Source: Chitinophagales bacterium (GTDB taxonomy: Bacteria; Bacteroidota; Bacteroidia; Chitinophagales; Chitinophagaceae). Taken from it: a DNA stretch of 36,862 nucleotides. Of this stretch, positions 8,149 through 16,604 are shown one piece after another; position 1 is the first letter of the stretch, and each line of letters begins with the position of its first letter. A program made the position numbers and the translations under genes. The stretch lies in assembly GCA_015655015.1 (NCBI GenBank), contig JAATFV010000083.1, positions 1-36,862 on the forward strand. Direction: 5' to 3'. The notes beneath the pieces were generated by a model. That model had not been told where the DNA came from and made no database searches. It worked only from the letters and a program-made list of their open reading frames with translations.

Positions 8149-10923
8149 CTATTGATTATAGAAATATTTGGTCCGGTTGATCTTCAGATCCTGTAAAATA
8201 CCGGACTTGGGGCTGATAGTAATATTGAAAGAGTGATTGTATCCCACCAGTGTCGTATTAATAGACATCTGCCAGCAGTGCATATCGCGGGAGATAGACA
8301 GGGTGAGGGTCTGTATCTGTTTGTATTTGACATCATAATACCCGTTCATCCCCACCTTCCATTTTTCCGTCAGATTGAAGTCCCCGCTCCAGTTGATGCT
8401 CGAAGTGATCGTAGTGGCAAAACCGCTATAGTCCGGCTTCTCTGCATTGGTGAAATTCAGCGCAAAAGCCAGGTTGAGCGACCAGGGTATATTGAAATCC
8501 GCAAACTGGGCCGGGTTCTGCCGGATATAATTCATTTGCGCCTGCTGTTCCTCCATGGTCAGGGGAATCTGATCCTGTTGCAGATCCTTTTCCTTCTGAG
8601 CTAATTTTTCATCTTTAGGCTTGCTCTTAAAGCTGGTGGAAATGGCCAGGTTGCCGCTGGAGATCCTTCCCAGCGAAAACTTATTCCCCGACCAGGCATA
8701 CTTGTTCTTATCGAATCCCGAGCTATCCGACATATAAGGATCCAGGGTAGCTCCGCCCGTGATATTGACATTCTGGAACAAGGTGCTGCGGAAATAAAAA
8801 CTGATGGGAGATAATTTGAAAGAATCCGCCAGGTAATTATAGCTGCCTGTAAAGCCGATACCGTCGATGATAGTGGTCTTCTTAATACCAGCATCCGAAG
8901 TATCTTTTTTAGATCGGGTCTTTATTTCAAAATGGTTGTCCAGGCCGAAGGAGATCCCGCCAAATGTACCTTCCCCAAAAGGTCCGTAGGTGCTTCCCTG
9001 GTAATAGGATATTCGCTGGGTGCGGGTGGTATGAGAGGCGTCCGATGAATCCCAGGGTGTCGTCAGGTTATAATAAGAGGATCCGGCCAGGTCGGGTTTG
9101 TAGCTGATGCTGATCGTCGGGCGGATAACATGCCGGATACCCAGCAGCGAACTATTCTTTCCGAAGTTCTGGAAAGTACCGAAGATCGCCGAGCTGAGAC
9201 TGAGGCTGAACGACACATCATTGCCCGTGAAAATGCCTTTTTGAACCCCAACGGTATCCACCCTGTTACTGTCCGGATTATACTTCATGAAAAGTTTCCG
9301 GGAGAAGAGCCTGTTCGAAAAGCTGACACCCGGAGTGACCTGGATGGGTCCCTTCAGCGGCAGGGCCAGGGCGATAGGAATGCTGTTCTGCGCTCCCCAC
9401 TGGAAAGTATCGAGGATCTTTTTAAAATTGGCGGCAGAATCATAAAAGTTCGCCCCGCCCGAAATGTTGGTCGTCAGGCCGACCCCGAACTTCTCATACC
9501 ATTTGGGTTCCCCGATGGCCGTCTTGCTGGCAAAAGGGTAAACGGTAGGCGCTGTAAAAGCGATAGTAGGCAGGTTCACATTGATCTGGCGGGTAAGGTT
9601 GTTCTGGCTGTGATTACCGCTGACCGTCAGATTGTATTTGCCGTCCCAGGTCTTGGAATAAGAGATCGAAGACCCCAGCTGGTTGTTATAATTCGCCGTG
9701 GGGTTATTCAATTGGTAGAGATTATATTTAGTGGACGCTACGTTGACATTGGCCGAAAAATTGGTGCCGGGACGGGCCTTGCTATCGACGGTATGGCTCC
9801 AGTTAAAATTAAAGGTCCGGGCGGTGGTATAAGCGTCTTTGCCCGCATCGCTCAGGAGGCGGGTATTCTGCAGCGTGAAATTGAGCTGGCCGCTATAGTG
9901 ATACCGCTTTCGATAGGTCGGGGTGAAAAAAACAGACCACCCCCCATAGGAATAGATATTGGTTCGCAGGGTAAAGTCAAGATAATCGTTGATTACTTTA
10001 TAGTACCCCAATCCCTCCAGGCCAATACCGGCCTGATCGCTGGCGGTGAACTGAGGCGGCAGCAGACCGGAATGGCGCCCCTGCGTCAGGGGGAAGAAGC
10101 CAAAAGGAATGTAGATCGGTATCGGCACCCCCTCAAATTCCGGGTGAACAGGTCCGGTGATCGCAAATTTCTTATTGATGAGCTTCATCTTATTGGTACG
10201 GAAGGCAAAGTGGGGAGTGTCCAGGTTACAAGTCGTAAAGATCCCCTGGGAAGCGTAATATTCATCGACGGTGATCTTTTTCATCTTCTCCGCGTGGACG
10301 AACATTTCACCGGAAACTGTATAGGTATGCCTGGTAATCCCCTTCTGGGTCTTGATATTATAAATAATGGTATCGGACGACATGGTATTGTCCGCCTGCA
10401 CCATTTTGGGAAGCCCGATGATATTACCGGCCGTATCCTTGATAAAGCTGGCGACCACCACATTGCGGGTCTGGTCATATTCGATCTGGTAAGCAGAAAG
10501 ATTGGCATCCTGGTATTTGGTATTGGCCTTATTATATAGGGTGATCTTTTTGTCCGGAATATTCATGACAACGGAATCGGAAGCCTTATAATCAATGGTA
10601 GCCGCAAGTGTATCCTTCGAGATCGCATAATCAAGGGTGTCACCGGCCCTGTGCAGGGAATCGCGGCGGCTGCTGTCCATGGCGATCCCCAGGGAGTCAC
10701 GGCGGGTGGTGTCTTTGGCAACGACAGGGACGTCTTTGCGGCCGGTCTTCTTTGGCCGGGGAGTGCGGGGTTTGGTCGTATCCTGCCCCAATGCTAATAT
10801 TTTGCAAAAACGTGTAACGGGTGAATAATTTGCGGGACTATTGAACGTTACTGAAAAGAATATAGCAGTAAAAATCAATATCAGTAATAATTTTGAGCTA
10901 ATTTTGAGTCCGTTAATATTCAT
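8149..10923 (-). CDS. lptD: LPS-assembly outer-membrane protein LptD (Bacteroidota type)
   Basis: This 924-residue protein has an N-terminal hydrophobic export signal (about 11-27), a Ser/Asp/Arg-rich spacer (about 45-105), an OstA-like beta-jellyroll region (about 105-265), and a long C-terminal beta-barrel of alternating aromatic strands. The conserved junction includes PIYIPFGFFP and LLPPQFTASDQAGIGLEGLGY. LptD inserts LPS into the outer leaflet of the outer membrane, fed by the LptA/OstA bridge. The spacer carries RRDSL-type repeats resembling those in the OstA-like protein at 13351. It is divergent from the amidase-MCE-OstA operon, a sensible envelope grouping. Start 10923 gives the signal peptide. 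The leader upstream contains strong hairpins, annotated separately. Confidence 0.88.
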   Translation of the reverse strand: MNINGLKISSKLLLILIFTAIFFSVTFNSPANYSPVTRFCKILALGQDTTKPRTPRPKKTGRKDVPVVAKDTTRRDSLGIAMDSSRRDSLHRAGDTLDYAISKDTLAATIDYKASDSVVMNIPDKKITLYNKANTKYQDANLSAYQIEYDQTRNVVVASFIKDTAGNIIGLPKMVQADNTMSSDTIIYNIKTQKGITRHTYTVSGEMFVHAEKMKKITVDEYYASQGIFTTCNLDTPHFAFRTNKMKLINKKFAITGPVHPEFEGVPIPIYIPFGFFPLTQGRHSGLLPPQFTASDQAGIGLEGLGYYKVINDYLDFTLRTNIYSYGGWSVFFTPTYRKRYHYSGQLNFTLQNTRLLSDAGKDAYTTARTFNFNWSHTVDSKARPGTNFSANVNVASTKYNLYQLNNPTANYNNQLGSSISYSKTWDGKYNLTVSGNHSQNNLTRQINVNLPTIAFTAPTVYPFASKTAIGEPKWYEKFGVGLTTNISGGANFYDSAANFKKILDTFQWGAQNSIPIALALPLKGPIQVTPGVSFSNRLFSRKLFMKYNPDSNRVDTVGVQKGIFTGNDVSFSLSLSSAIFGTFQNFGKNSSLLGIRHVIRPTISISYKPDLAGSSYYNLTTPWDSSDASHTTRTQRISYYQGSTYGPFGEGTFGGISFGLDNHFEIKTRSKKDTSDAGIKKTTIIDGIGFTGSYNYLADSFKLSPISFYFRSTLFQNVNITGGATLDPYMSDSSGFDKNKYAWSGNKFSLGRISSGNLAISTSFKSKPKDEKLAQKEKDLQQDQIPLTMEEQQAQMNYIRQNPAQFADFNIPWSLNLAFALNFTNAEKPDYSGFATTITSSINWSGDFNLTEKWKVGMNGYYDVKYKQIQTLTLSISRDMHCWQMSINTTLVGYNHSFNITISPKSGILQDLKINRTKYFYNQ

Positions 10924-10931
10924 ACATTTAT

Positions 10932-10966
10932 AAAAAAACGAATAGATCAGGCATTATTTCTATTCG
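10932..10966 (-). terminator. Terminator-like hairpin plus T7, directly upstream of the lptD start
   Basis: On the minus strand, CGAATAGA (10966-10959) and TCTATTCG (10946-10939) form a perfect 8-bp stem with a 12-nt loop, followed by seven Ts (10938-10932). The T-tract ends only 8 bases before the lptD ATG. No promoter could fit between this and the gene, so the lptD transcript must pass through it. Confidence 0.5.
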
Positions 10967-10972
10967 TCTATT

Positions 10973-10993
10973 AAAAAATCAGGAGGCTCCTGA
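10973..10993 (-). terminator. Compact intrinsic-terminator-like palindrome plus T6 in the lptD leader
   Basis: On the minus strand, TCAGGAG-C-CTCCTGA (10993-10979) is a perfect inverted repeat; folded, it has six pairs and a 3-nt loop. Six Ts (10978-10973) follow at once. This is the textbook shape of an intrinsic terminator. It lies about 50 bases upstream of lptD, ahead of the second hairpin. Confidence 0.55.
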
Positions 10994-11010
10994 CCGGGCT
11001 TTGTCCGGTC
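10992..11010. repeat. Inverted repeat GACCGG/CCGGTC in the lptD leader
   Basis: GACCGG (10992-10997) and CCGGTC (11005-11010) form a 6-bp stem with a 7-nt loop. Its end overlaps the neighbouring terminator-like palindrome by two bases, so the two may stack or compete. Confidence 0.55.
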
Positions 11011-11039
11011 GTAAATTTGGGCCGAAGGCTTAAATTTAC
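11011..11039. repeat. Long 29-nt hairpin in the lptD-amidase intergenic region
   Basis: GTAAATTT (11011-11018) pairs with AAATTTAC (11032-11039), and the inner GCC and GGC close a 3-nt loop. In plus-strand RNA the whole 13-bp stem pairs with two G-U pairs; on the minus strand those become A-C mismatches. Both strands can fold it, the plus strand slightly better. Confidence 0.55.
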
Positions 11040-11057
11040 CGACATCAGATGTATTGC

Positions 11058-11091
11058 CTGAAATTATTCTTTACTTAATTTTTAATTTCAG
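11058..11091. repeat. Inverted repeat CTGAAATTA/TAATTTCAG in the lptD leader
   Basis: CTGAAATTA (11058-11066) and TAATTTCAG (11083-11091) form a perfect 9-bp stem around a 16-nt AT-rich loop. It is the most upstream of five consecutive inverted repeats in this 257-bp divergent intergenic region. Confidence 0.5.
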
Positions 11092-11120
11092 ATAATGCAA
11101 AAGTCCTGCTTGCGAATGAA

Positions 11121-11128
11121 CAAAAATA
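11121..11128 (-). promoter_or_regulatory. Candidate -7 box (TATTTTTG) for the lptD transcript
   Basis: The minus strand reads TATTTTTG, a full match to TAnnTTTG. A start a few bases downstream (near 11113) would give a leader of roughly 190 nt carrying all five inverted repeats. No clear -33 TTTG is visible, so this is a weak call. Confidence 0.3.
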
Positions 11129-11180
11129 GCCATTACAGCATTAAGATTTTGTGAAGATTGGGGGGAATCGGTAAAATAAA

Positions 11181-12227
11181 ATGACTATGATGAAAAAGTT
11201 GACCTTTTTGTTATTCTTATCCGGCATTTGCTGTGTCATCATTTCTTTCAATACACATCCCAAACAGAAGTCTGTACTGCGGACCATTATCATAGATCCG
11301 GGACATGGAGGTTTTGACCCGGGCACTACCGGGCTTTTCTCACAGGAGAAAAATGTGGCCCTGGCCATTTCCCTGAAGCTGGGCAAAGCAATACAGGAAG
11401 AATTCCCGGATATGAAGATCGTATTTACCCGAACCACGGATATCATGCCGGGCAATATGCCGACGAAAAGCGCTGGTCTCCACTACCGGGCGGAGCTGGC
11501 CAATAAATCCCGGGGAGACCTTTTTATATGTATTCACGCCAATAACGACGGTCATACCCCCGGCACCTATGCCCTTCATCGGGTCATCGGGCATAAGACG
11601 GTGGGAAAAGGGAAAAGGCGCAAGCGCATCCCTATCTATGAGACTTATTATGTAAAAAACACCCGGATAGGCACGGGAAGTTATATCTGGAAGGCAGACC
11701 GTAACCAATTTAAAGGAACTGCCATCAATCAGCGCGAAGAAGCCGGGGAGGGTGATCTGGCGGATAGCAGCAATGCCCAGGCCGATTCAGAAGCTTTTGA
11801 CAGGACCTCCCCCGAAGCTAAGATCCGGGCACAGCTCTATGAGAAAAAATTCTTTGCCAACAGCGCTCTTTTCGCCACGCTGGTGGAAAGTGAATTTGTT
11901 AAAGCCGGCCGGCATAGCGACGGAGTGCTGCAAAGAGACGAAGGTATCCAGGTCCTTCAGGCAACGGGAATGCCCAGTGTGCTGATCGAAACGGGCTTCT
12001 TAAGCAATAAGGAAGAGGAAGAATACCTGAATAGTGAAGACGGTCAGAATGAGATCGTCCGCAATATCGTGGATGCCCTCAAACGTTATAAAGAGACGTT
12101 GGAAGGACATACCGGCGCCGAGCCTTCCTCTTTTCAGCCGGTAACAACACCCGCCACAGCGGGTATGAGCCGGAACGCTAATTCCGCCAAACAGCCTGTT
12201 GCCAGGCTTGCCAGCCCGCGGAAATAG
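11181..12227 (+). CDS. N-acetylmuramoyl-L-alanine amidase (Amidase_3), exported
   Basis: This zinc amidase cleaves the bond between N-acetylmuramic acid and L-alanine in peptidoglycan, acting in the periplasm during cell separation or wall turnover. An N-terminal hydrophobic segment (about 6-23) is the export signal. Ligand and catalytic residues are visible: His42 in DPGHGG, Glu56 in SQEKN, His119 in CIHANN, and Glu270 in LIETGFLSN. Between the last two lies a long insertion of roughly 100 residues, with a basic GKGKRRKR stretch and an acidic one. Such insertions in this family can hold a regulatory helix over the active site. The C-terminal 40 residues look disordered. It is the first gene of the amidase-MCE-OstA set, and several Met codons cluster at the start (MTMMKK), so the exact start is open by a few residues. 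Confidence 0.92.
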   Translation: MTMMKKLTFLLFLSGICCVIISFNTHPKQKSVLRTIIIDPGHGGFDPGTTGLFSQEKNVALAISLKLGKAIQEEFPDMKIVFTRTTDIMPGNMPTKSAGLHYRAELANKSRGDLFICIHANNDGHTPGTYALHRVIGHKTVGKGKRRKRIPIYETYYVKNTRIGTGSYIWKADRNQFKGTAINQREEAGEGDLADSSNAQADSEAFDRTSPEAKIRAQLYEKKFFANSALFATLVESEFVKAGRHSDGVLQRDEGIQVLQATGMPSVLIETGFLSNKEEEEYLNSEDGQNEIVRNIVDALKRYKETLEGHTGAEPSSFQPVTTPATAGMSRNANSAKQPVARLASPRK

Positions 12228-12274
12228 AGATTGAGCCCGCGGAAATAGAGATTGATGCCGCAGAAACAGGAGTT
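12213..12274. repeat. 21-bp tandem repeat at the 3' end of the amidase gene
   Basis: AGCCCGCGGAAATAGAGATTG occupies 12213-12233 and 12234-12254 as two identical copies, followed by a degraded third copy to about 12274. The first copy holds the amidase stop codon (within GGAAATAG), so the duplication lies across the gene's end. Confidence 0.85.
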
Positions 12275-12352
12275 TAACTTTGTCTTCTACACAAGAGCCG
12301 GCAATTTTCCTACATTTGCTACCTGTAGACATTATAAACTAAATCCATTCGG

Positions 12353-13345
12353 ATGAAAATTGCTAATGAGACGAAAATCGGTATATTGGCTGTCGTAGCT
12401 ATTACCGGGCTAATACTGGGCTTTAATTTCCTGAAAGGCAGCAGCCTGTTCGAGCACACCAAAAAGATCTATGCTGTTTTCAGCAATGTGGAAGGCGTGG
12501 AGTTATCCAACCAGGTTCAGGTGAACGGGCTGACGATAGGAACGGTATCGGCCATCAATGAATCGGATAAGGATCTGACAAAGGGTATCGTAGTGACCAT
12601 CGTCCTGAAGAAAGATGTTCATATCCCCAAAAATTCGACAGGCACGATCAATTCCGGCCTGATCTCCGCCAGCACCATCGTCGTCACCCGGGGCGATGCC
12701 ACCCAGTACCTGAATGACGGGGACACCCTGGCAACAACCCAAAAACCGAATCTTTTATCCCAGGTGCAGTCAAGCATCAACCCGGTCATCATACAGCTGA
12801 ACGGCACGTTGCAATCCCTGGATTCCCTGGTGCAGGTAGTAGGCACGCTGTTCAATCCCAAGCTCAAGAATAACCTGAGCACCATTGTCGCCAACCTGGC
12901 GACCTCCTCGGCCTCCCTGCAGACCCTGCTGAATGCCGAGTCAGGCGAGCTGGGAAAAGCGCTGAAGAACGTAGACCAGTTCACAGGCAACCTGGTTAAA
13001 AACAATGACCATGTCTCCAGGACCCTGGAAAACCTGGACAAGACCTCCGCCAACCTGGCGGCGGCAAAGATCCCCGAGACCCTGGAGAGCCTGCAGTCCA
13101 CCGTTGCGGAATTAAAAGGAGTCGTGGCCAAGGTCAATAGCAATAATGGGTCGCTGGGCCTGCTGCTGAATGATAAAAAACTCTATCAGAACCTGGAAGG
13201 AACTTCCCGCAGCCTGAATATATTATTGGATGATGTCCGCATCCATCCCAAACGTTATGTAAATATCTCCGTATTTGGCCGGAAAGATAAGAGCGGCCCC
13301 CTTATGGCCCCTGTTGATTCCGCGTCCAAACCCGCTAATAAGTAA
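12353..13345 (+). CDS. MCE/MlaD-family lipid-transport protein
   Basis: This 330-residue protein has one N-terminal membrane helix (about 9-28, ILAVVAITGLILGF) followed by the MCE domain (about 38-120), with motifs VEGVELSNQVQVNGLTIGTV and GLISASTIVV. The remainder is a long helical region rich in L, N and S (about 135-300). MCE proteins form hexameric rings or tubes that move lipids between membranes. The partner ATPase and permease are not in this window. It lies between the amidase and the OstA-like gene, with only 5 bases to the latter, so these two are probably translated from one mRNA. The substrate cannot be told from sequence. Confidence 0.9.
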   Translation: MKIANETKIGILAVVAITGLILGFNFLKGSSLFEHTKKIYAVFSNVEGVELSNQVQVNGLTIGTVSAINESDKDLTKGIVVTIVLKKDVHIPKNSTGTINSGLISASTIVVTRGDATQYLNDGDTLATTQKPNLLSQVQSSINPVIIQLNGTLQSLDSLVQVVGTLFNPKLKNNLSTIVANLATSSASLQTLLNAESGELGKALKNVDQFTGNLVKNNDHVSRTLENLDKTSANLAAAKIPETLESLQSTVAELKGVVAKVNSNNGSLGLLLNDKKLYQNLEGTSRSLNILLDDVRIHPKRYVNISVFGRKDKSGPLMAPVDSASKPANK

Positions 13346-13350
13346 GAGGA

Positions 13351-16053
13351 ATGAGAATAAGGCTATTGGTTTATGCGGTCGTCCTGACTTGTTGTGCCCT
13401 GTTGCTAAGCCGGCAGGGGCACGCGCAGGGGCAGCTTGAGTTCCGGACCCCGGGCAGCGACACCGTAAAGGTCGTGCTCATCCAGAATACAGATAACTAC
13501 CGGTTTCAAACGATAGATTCCGTCACCGCCAAGACCTTCCTGGTGGGGAATGTAAGACTAAAGGAAAGCAATACCATTATCAACTGTGACAGCATGGTCC
13601 GGGACAGCAAGGATAATATCCTGGAGTGTTTCGGGCATGTTCATATTAACGATAATGATTCTACGAATATCTTTTCGGACTACATGAAGTACCAGGTCGA
13701 CACCCGGATGGTGTACTTCAATAAAAATGTAAGGCTGACGGATGGAAAAGGGGTCCTCACGACGGAGGAGCTGCAGTATGATCTCAGGAACAAAGTAGGA
13801 GTATATACCCATGGAGGCAAGATCGTGAACAAGGAATCAGTGCTTACCAGCGAGGAAGGCACCTATTTTGAAGACACCAAGGATGTCCACTTTAAGAACA
13901 ACGTCGTATTGAGAGATCCTCAATATGACCTGTCGGCCGATTCCCTTTTATATAACACACAGACCCAGGTGTCCACCTTTATCACAGAAACCTTTATTCA
14001 ATTTAAAGATAGTACTCACCGGACCGTAAGAACCAAAGAAGGATTTTATGACCTGAAAAACCGGAAAGCCTTTTTCGGCAAGCGGCCGGTGATGACGGAA
14101 GGTTCCCAGCAGGTGACGGGGGATAACGTGCAGATCGATGACAGCCTGGGAGTCAATACAGCCCGGGGAAACGCCGTTTATAAAGACTCGGTGCAGGGCT
14201 TCGTGCTCATAGCCAATTTCATGACCATCAACAAGAAAACCAACACCTTTCTCGCTACCGAGCATCCCCTGATGACCCTTAAGCAGGATAAGGATAGCAT
14301 TTATATTGTCGCCGACACGCTGATCTCCGGCAGACTGATCGATGCGCAGGCAGCCGCCAGAAAGATGGAGATCTCGGATAGCCTGCACAGGATCTATGTC
14401 GATAGCCTCTATCGCGTATCCTCCGATAGCCTTCACCGTGCGGCAGCTAAGGATACCCTGAATGAACAGGATACCTTAATGTCCGTTACTCCCGACAGCA
14501 CCCATCGGGAAACGATGAAAGACCTGAGCGATAGTCTGGGGGGAAAGTTTGCAAGAGACAGACCCCGGGGCGATAGCCTGGGAGTCGCAGATAGCCTGCT
14601 GCGTAAATCCGGATCAGCCGATAGTTTAGGGCGTAAATCCGGGGCAGCCGATAGCTTAGGGCATCGGCCGGGAGCAGGGGCGGATAGTCTTGGGAGAAAG
14701 GCGACGGATACCTCGAAGAAGAAGCTTACCCCCAAAGAGGAACGAAAAAAGGAGCGGGAAAAGCAGCGGGAGCTGGAACAATCGCAGCGTGATCAGCAGG
14801 CCGCTCAGAAAGCCGCGCAGAAGGCGACGGCAGATAGTATAAAACACAAAATCAAGGCAACGGCCGATAGCATTTCCCGAAAAAACAAGGCCGTTGCAGA
14901 TAGTATTTCACACCGGGCAAAGGCAGTAAAGGATAGTATCACCATGGCCAGCAGGCCCAGAACTCCGAAGCAGCTAAAGGCGGATAGCCTGTATAAGGTC
15001 CGACAGGTCAACCGGCAGCGGCGGGTCGATAGCCTTCGGATGGATAGCGTACAGCGATATACGGCCGATAGTTTGAAAAGAAGGGCTGCCGATAGCCTGC
15101 ATCAGCATATCAGCGACAGTTTGCAGAAGCGGGCGGCGGACAGCATACGGGCCATTAAGGTGGAAGAAGCTACGATCACGGACACCAGTCTCCGGTTTAT
15201 ACAGGGTTATCATCATGTCAGGATCTTCTCGGACTCCTTACAGGCCGTGGGGGACAGCCTGTATTATTCCGCAAAGGATTCCATCTTCCGGTTATTCTAT
15301 AATCCTGTTGCCTGGGGGAACGGCAATTACCAGGTCACCGGGGACACCATGTATGTCTATACCAAAAATAAAAAAGCCAGCAGGCTCTATGTATTTGAAA
15401 ATGCCCTGGCCATCAATAAAGTAGGCAAACAATTTTACAACCAGCTCAAGGGAACTACTATCAATGCCTATTTCAGGAATGGAGAAGTGGATTTTATGCG
15501 GGCCAAAGGCAATGCGGAAAGCATCTATTATGTGAAGGACGATAATAAGGCCTATACCGGGGTGAATAAGGCGCATGCCGATATCATCGACATGATCTTT
15601 GCGAAAAAGGATGACAGCTCAGGCAGAGAGCTGAACCGGGTGGTCATGCGCAACGATGTGGAAGGTTCTTTTATTCCCTTTAGGAAAGTGAACTTCGAAG
15701 ATATGGTGCTGCGTGGTTTCAAATGGCGGGAAGACCTGCGGCCAAAGAGTAAGGAAGACCTGATGAAACCATTGGTTAAGAAGGATCAGGAAGAAGAGGA
15801 TCTGCTGCTAGCCGGGGCAGATAAAGGGAACAAGAATGGAAAAGGAAATAATGGTGCCGGGAAAGAAGGCGGCAAGGCCGGAAATGAAAGCAACAGCGAC
15901 GCTGCGCCAACTCCGGCAGGCCCGATAAAAGCGGATCCTCCGACCACCGTCGATCCCCTCGCGATCAATCCGCTTCTGCTGCCCAAGCCCCCGCATCAAA
16001 AACACCCGCACCCAAAGAAAAAGAAAAGGAAACATCATTTTTTATTTTTTTAA
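13351..16053 (+). CDS. OstA/LptA-like protein with a long DSL/ADSI repeat insertion
   Basis: This 900-residue protein has a signal peptide (about 1-25) and an OstA-type beta-jellyroll (about 45-335) with repeated 'GNVRL..', 'NVRLTDGKGVL' and 'NNVVLRD' strands, as in LptA and the LptD N-terminus. A second OstA-like stretch follows at about 610-765. Between them, at about 345-610, is a highly charged insertion with about two dozen D-S-L/I motifs, including four exact 11-residue units (residues 492-535). The C-terminus is acidic, then Gly/Asn-rich, then Pro/His/Lys-rich. OstA domains bind the lipid A part of LPS, so a role in LPS transport across the periplasm is likely. Whether this is the true LptA of the organism is inference from the domain and the nearby lptD. 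Confidence 0.8.
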   Translation: MRIRLLVYAVVLTCCALLLSRQGHAQGQLEFRTPGSDTVKVVLIQNTDNYRFQTIDSVTAKTFLVGNVRLKESNTIINCDSMVRDSKDNILECFGHVHINDNDSTNIFSDYMKYQVDTRMVYFNKNVRLTDGKGVLTTEELQYDLRNKVGVYTHGGKIVNKESVLTSEEGTYFEDTKDVHFKNNVVLRDPQYDLSADSLLYNTQTQVSTFITETFIQFKDSTHRTVRTKEGFYDLKNRKAFFGKRPVMTEGSQQVTGDNVQIDDSLGVNTARGNAVYKDSVQGFVLIANFMTINKKTNTFLATEHPLMTLKQDKDSIYIVADTLISGRLIDAQAAARKMEISDSLHRIYVDSLYRVSSDSLHRAAAKDTLNEQDTLMSVTPDSTHRETMKDLSDSLGGKFARDRPRGDSLGVADSLLRKSGSADSLGRKSGAADSLGHRPGAGADSLGRKATDTSKKKLTPKEERKKEREKQRELEQSQRDQQAAQKAAQKATADSIKHKIKATADSISRKNKAVADSISHRAKAVKDSITMASRPRTPKQLKADSLYKVRQVNRQRRVDSLRMDSVQRYTADSLKRRAADSLHQHISDSLQKRAADSIRAIKVEEATITDTSLRFIQGYHHVRIFSDSLQAVGDSLYYSAKDSIFRLFYNPVAWGNGNYQVTGDTMYVYTKNKKASRLYVFENALAINKVGKQFYNQLKGTTINAYFRNGEVDFMRAKGNAESIYYVKDDNKAYTGVNKAHADIIDMIFAKKDDSSGRELNRVVMRNDVEGSFIPFRKVNFEDMVLRGFKWREDLRPKSKEDLMKPLVKKDQEEEDLLLAGADKGNKNGKGNNGAGKEGGKAGNESNSDAAPTPAGPIKADPPTTVDPLAINPLLLPKPPHQKHPHPKKKKRKHHFLFF
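14587..14955 (+). repeat. In-frame 30-bp and 33-bp degenerate repeats in the OstA-like gene
   Basis: From 14587 to about 14700, the unit GCCGATAGCTTAGGGCGTAA and its variants recur every 30-33 bp, encoding ADSLGRKSGA-type decads. From 14824 to 14955, four 33-bp units encode 11-residue repeats of the form AxADSIxxKxK (starts at 14824, 14857, 14890 and 14923). The DNA copies differ at third positions, so the protein pattern is better kept than the DNA. Confidence 0.85.
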
Positions 16054-16571
16054 CCTCCGCCTCTTAAAGAAAACGCTAACACCCTCGCTCCCATACAGTG
16101 AGACCGCCAGGATTATAAATTCGCGGCAGCGGCCGAACATCGATCGCTGAAACAACGGCTGATTACCGGCAAAATCTTGCAATCTGGCAGTAAAATCGCT
16201 TGATTGACGTTTTCCTTTGGCCTATTTCTGCATTTTTAATTCATTTTTTGCGTTTTTTTGCAGTTTTTTAATTTACTTTGGTTAGAACAGCAACCAAGAC
16301 ACATGCTTAAACAAAAGAGACAGTCCTATATCCTACGTCAGGTCGATACCCATTTTCATTCCCCTGCCCCCATTCTATACGCACATCCGCCAAAAAAGAT
16401 CAATTCCGGTCAGCTTTTTCATACTGGCCCGAACACAGGAGACCCGTACCCTGATCACAGCATTACTACCCGATGATCCCTTACCGGACCTTTTTATCAA
16501 AAAGGGCGTACACTAAGAAAACTACTGCCAGATAAGTCTGATTATAGCACCAACGACTCATAAGACATGCT

Positions 16572-16584
16572 GCCGCAAGGCGGC
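16572..16584 (+). repeat. GCCGC-AAG-GCGGC hairpin in the PUL1 susC leader
   Basis: A perfect 5-bp GC-only stem with a 3-nt loop, 77 bases upstream of the susC start. It has no T-tract, so it is not a terminator by itself. Confidence 0.5.
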
Positions 16585-16604
16585 CTAACGAACTGCTGCC
16601 AAAA

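Noticed and set aside
9130..10539. 469-codon open frame on the plus strand opposite lptD
   Set aside because: It is fully antisense to a well-supported lptD; its protein is rich in G, R, I and D with no domain, as expected for a shadow frame in GC-biased codons.
14587..14955. Regular repeats that might suggest a CRISPR array
   Set aside because: The repeats are in frame, have no unique spacers between them and encode a consistent protein pattern.
16258..16476. 72-codon frame in the gap before PUL1 susC
   Set aside because: No homology pattern, no signal or domain, and it starts in a T-rich stretch that looks like promoter DNA.
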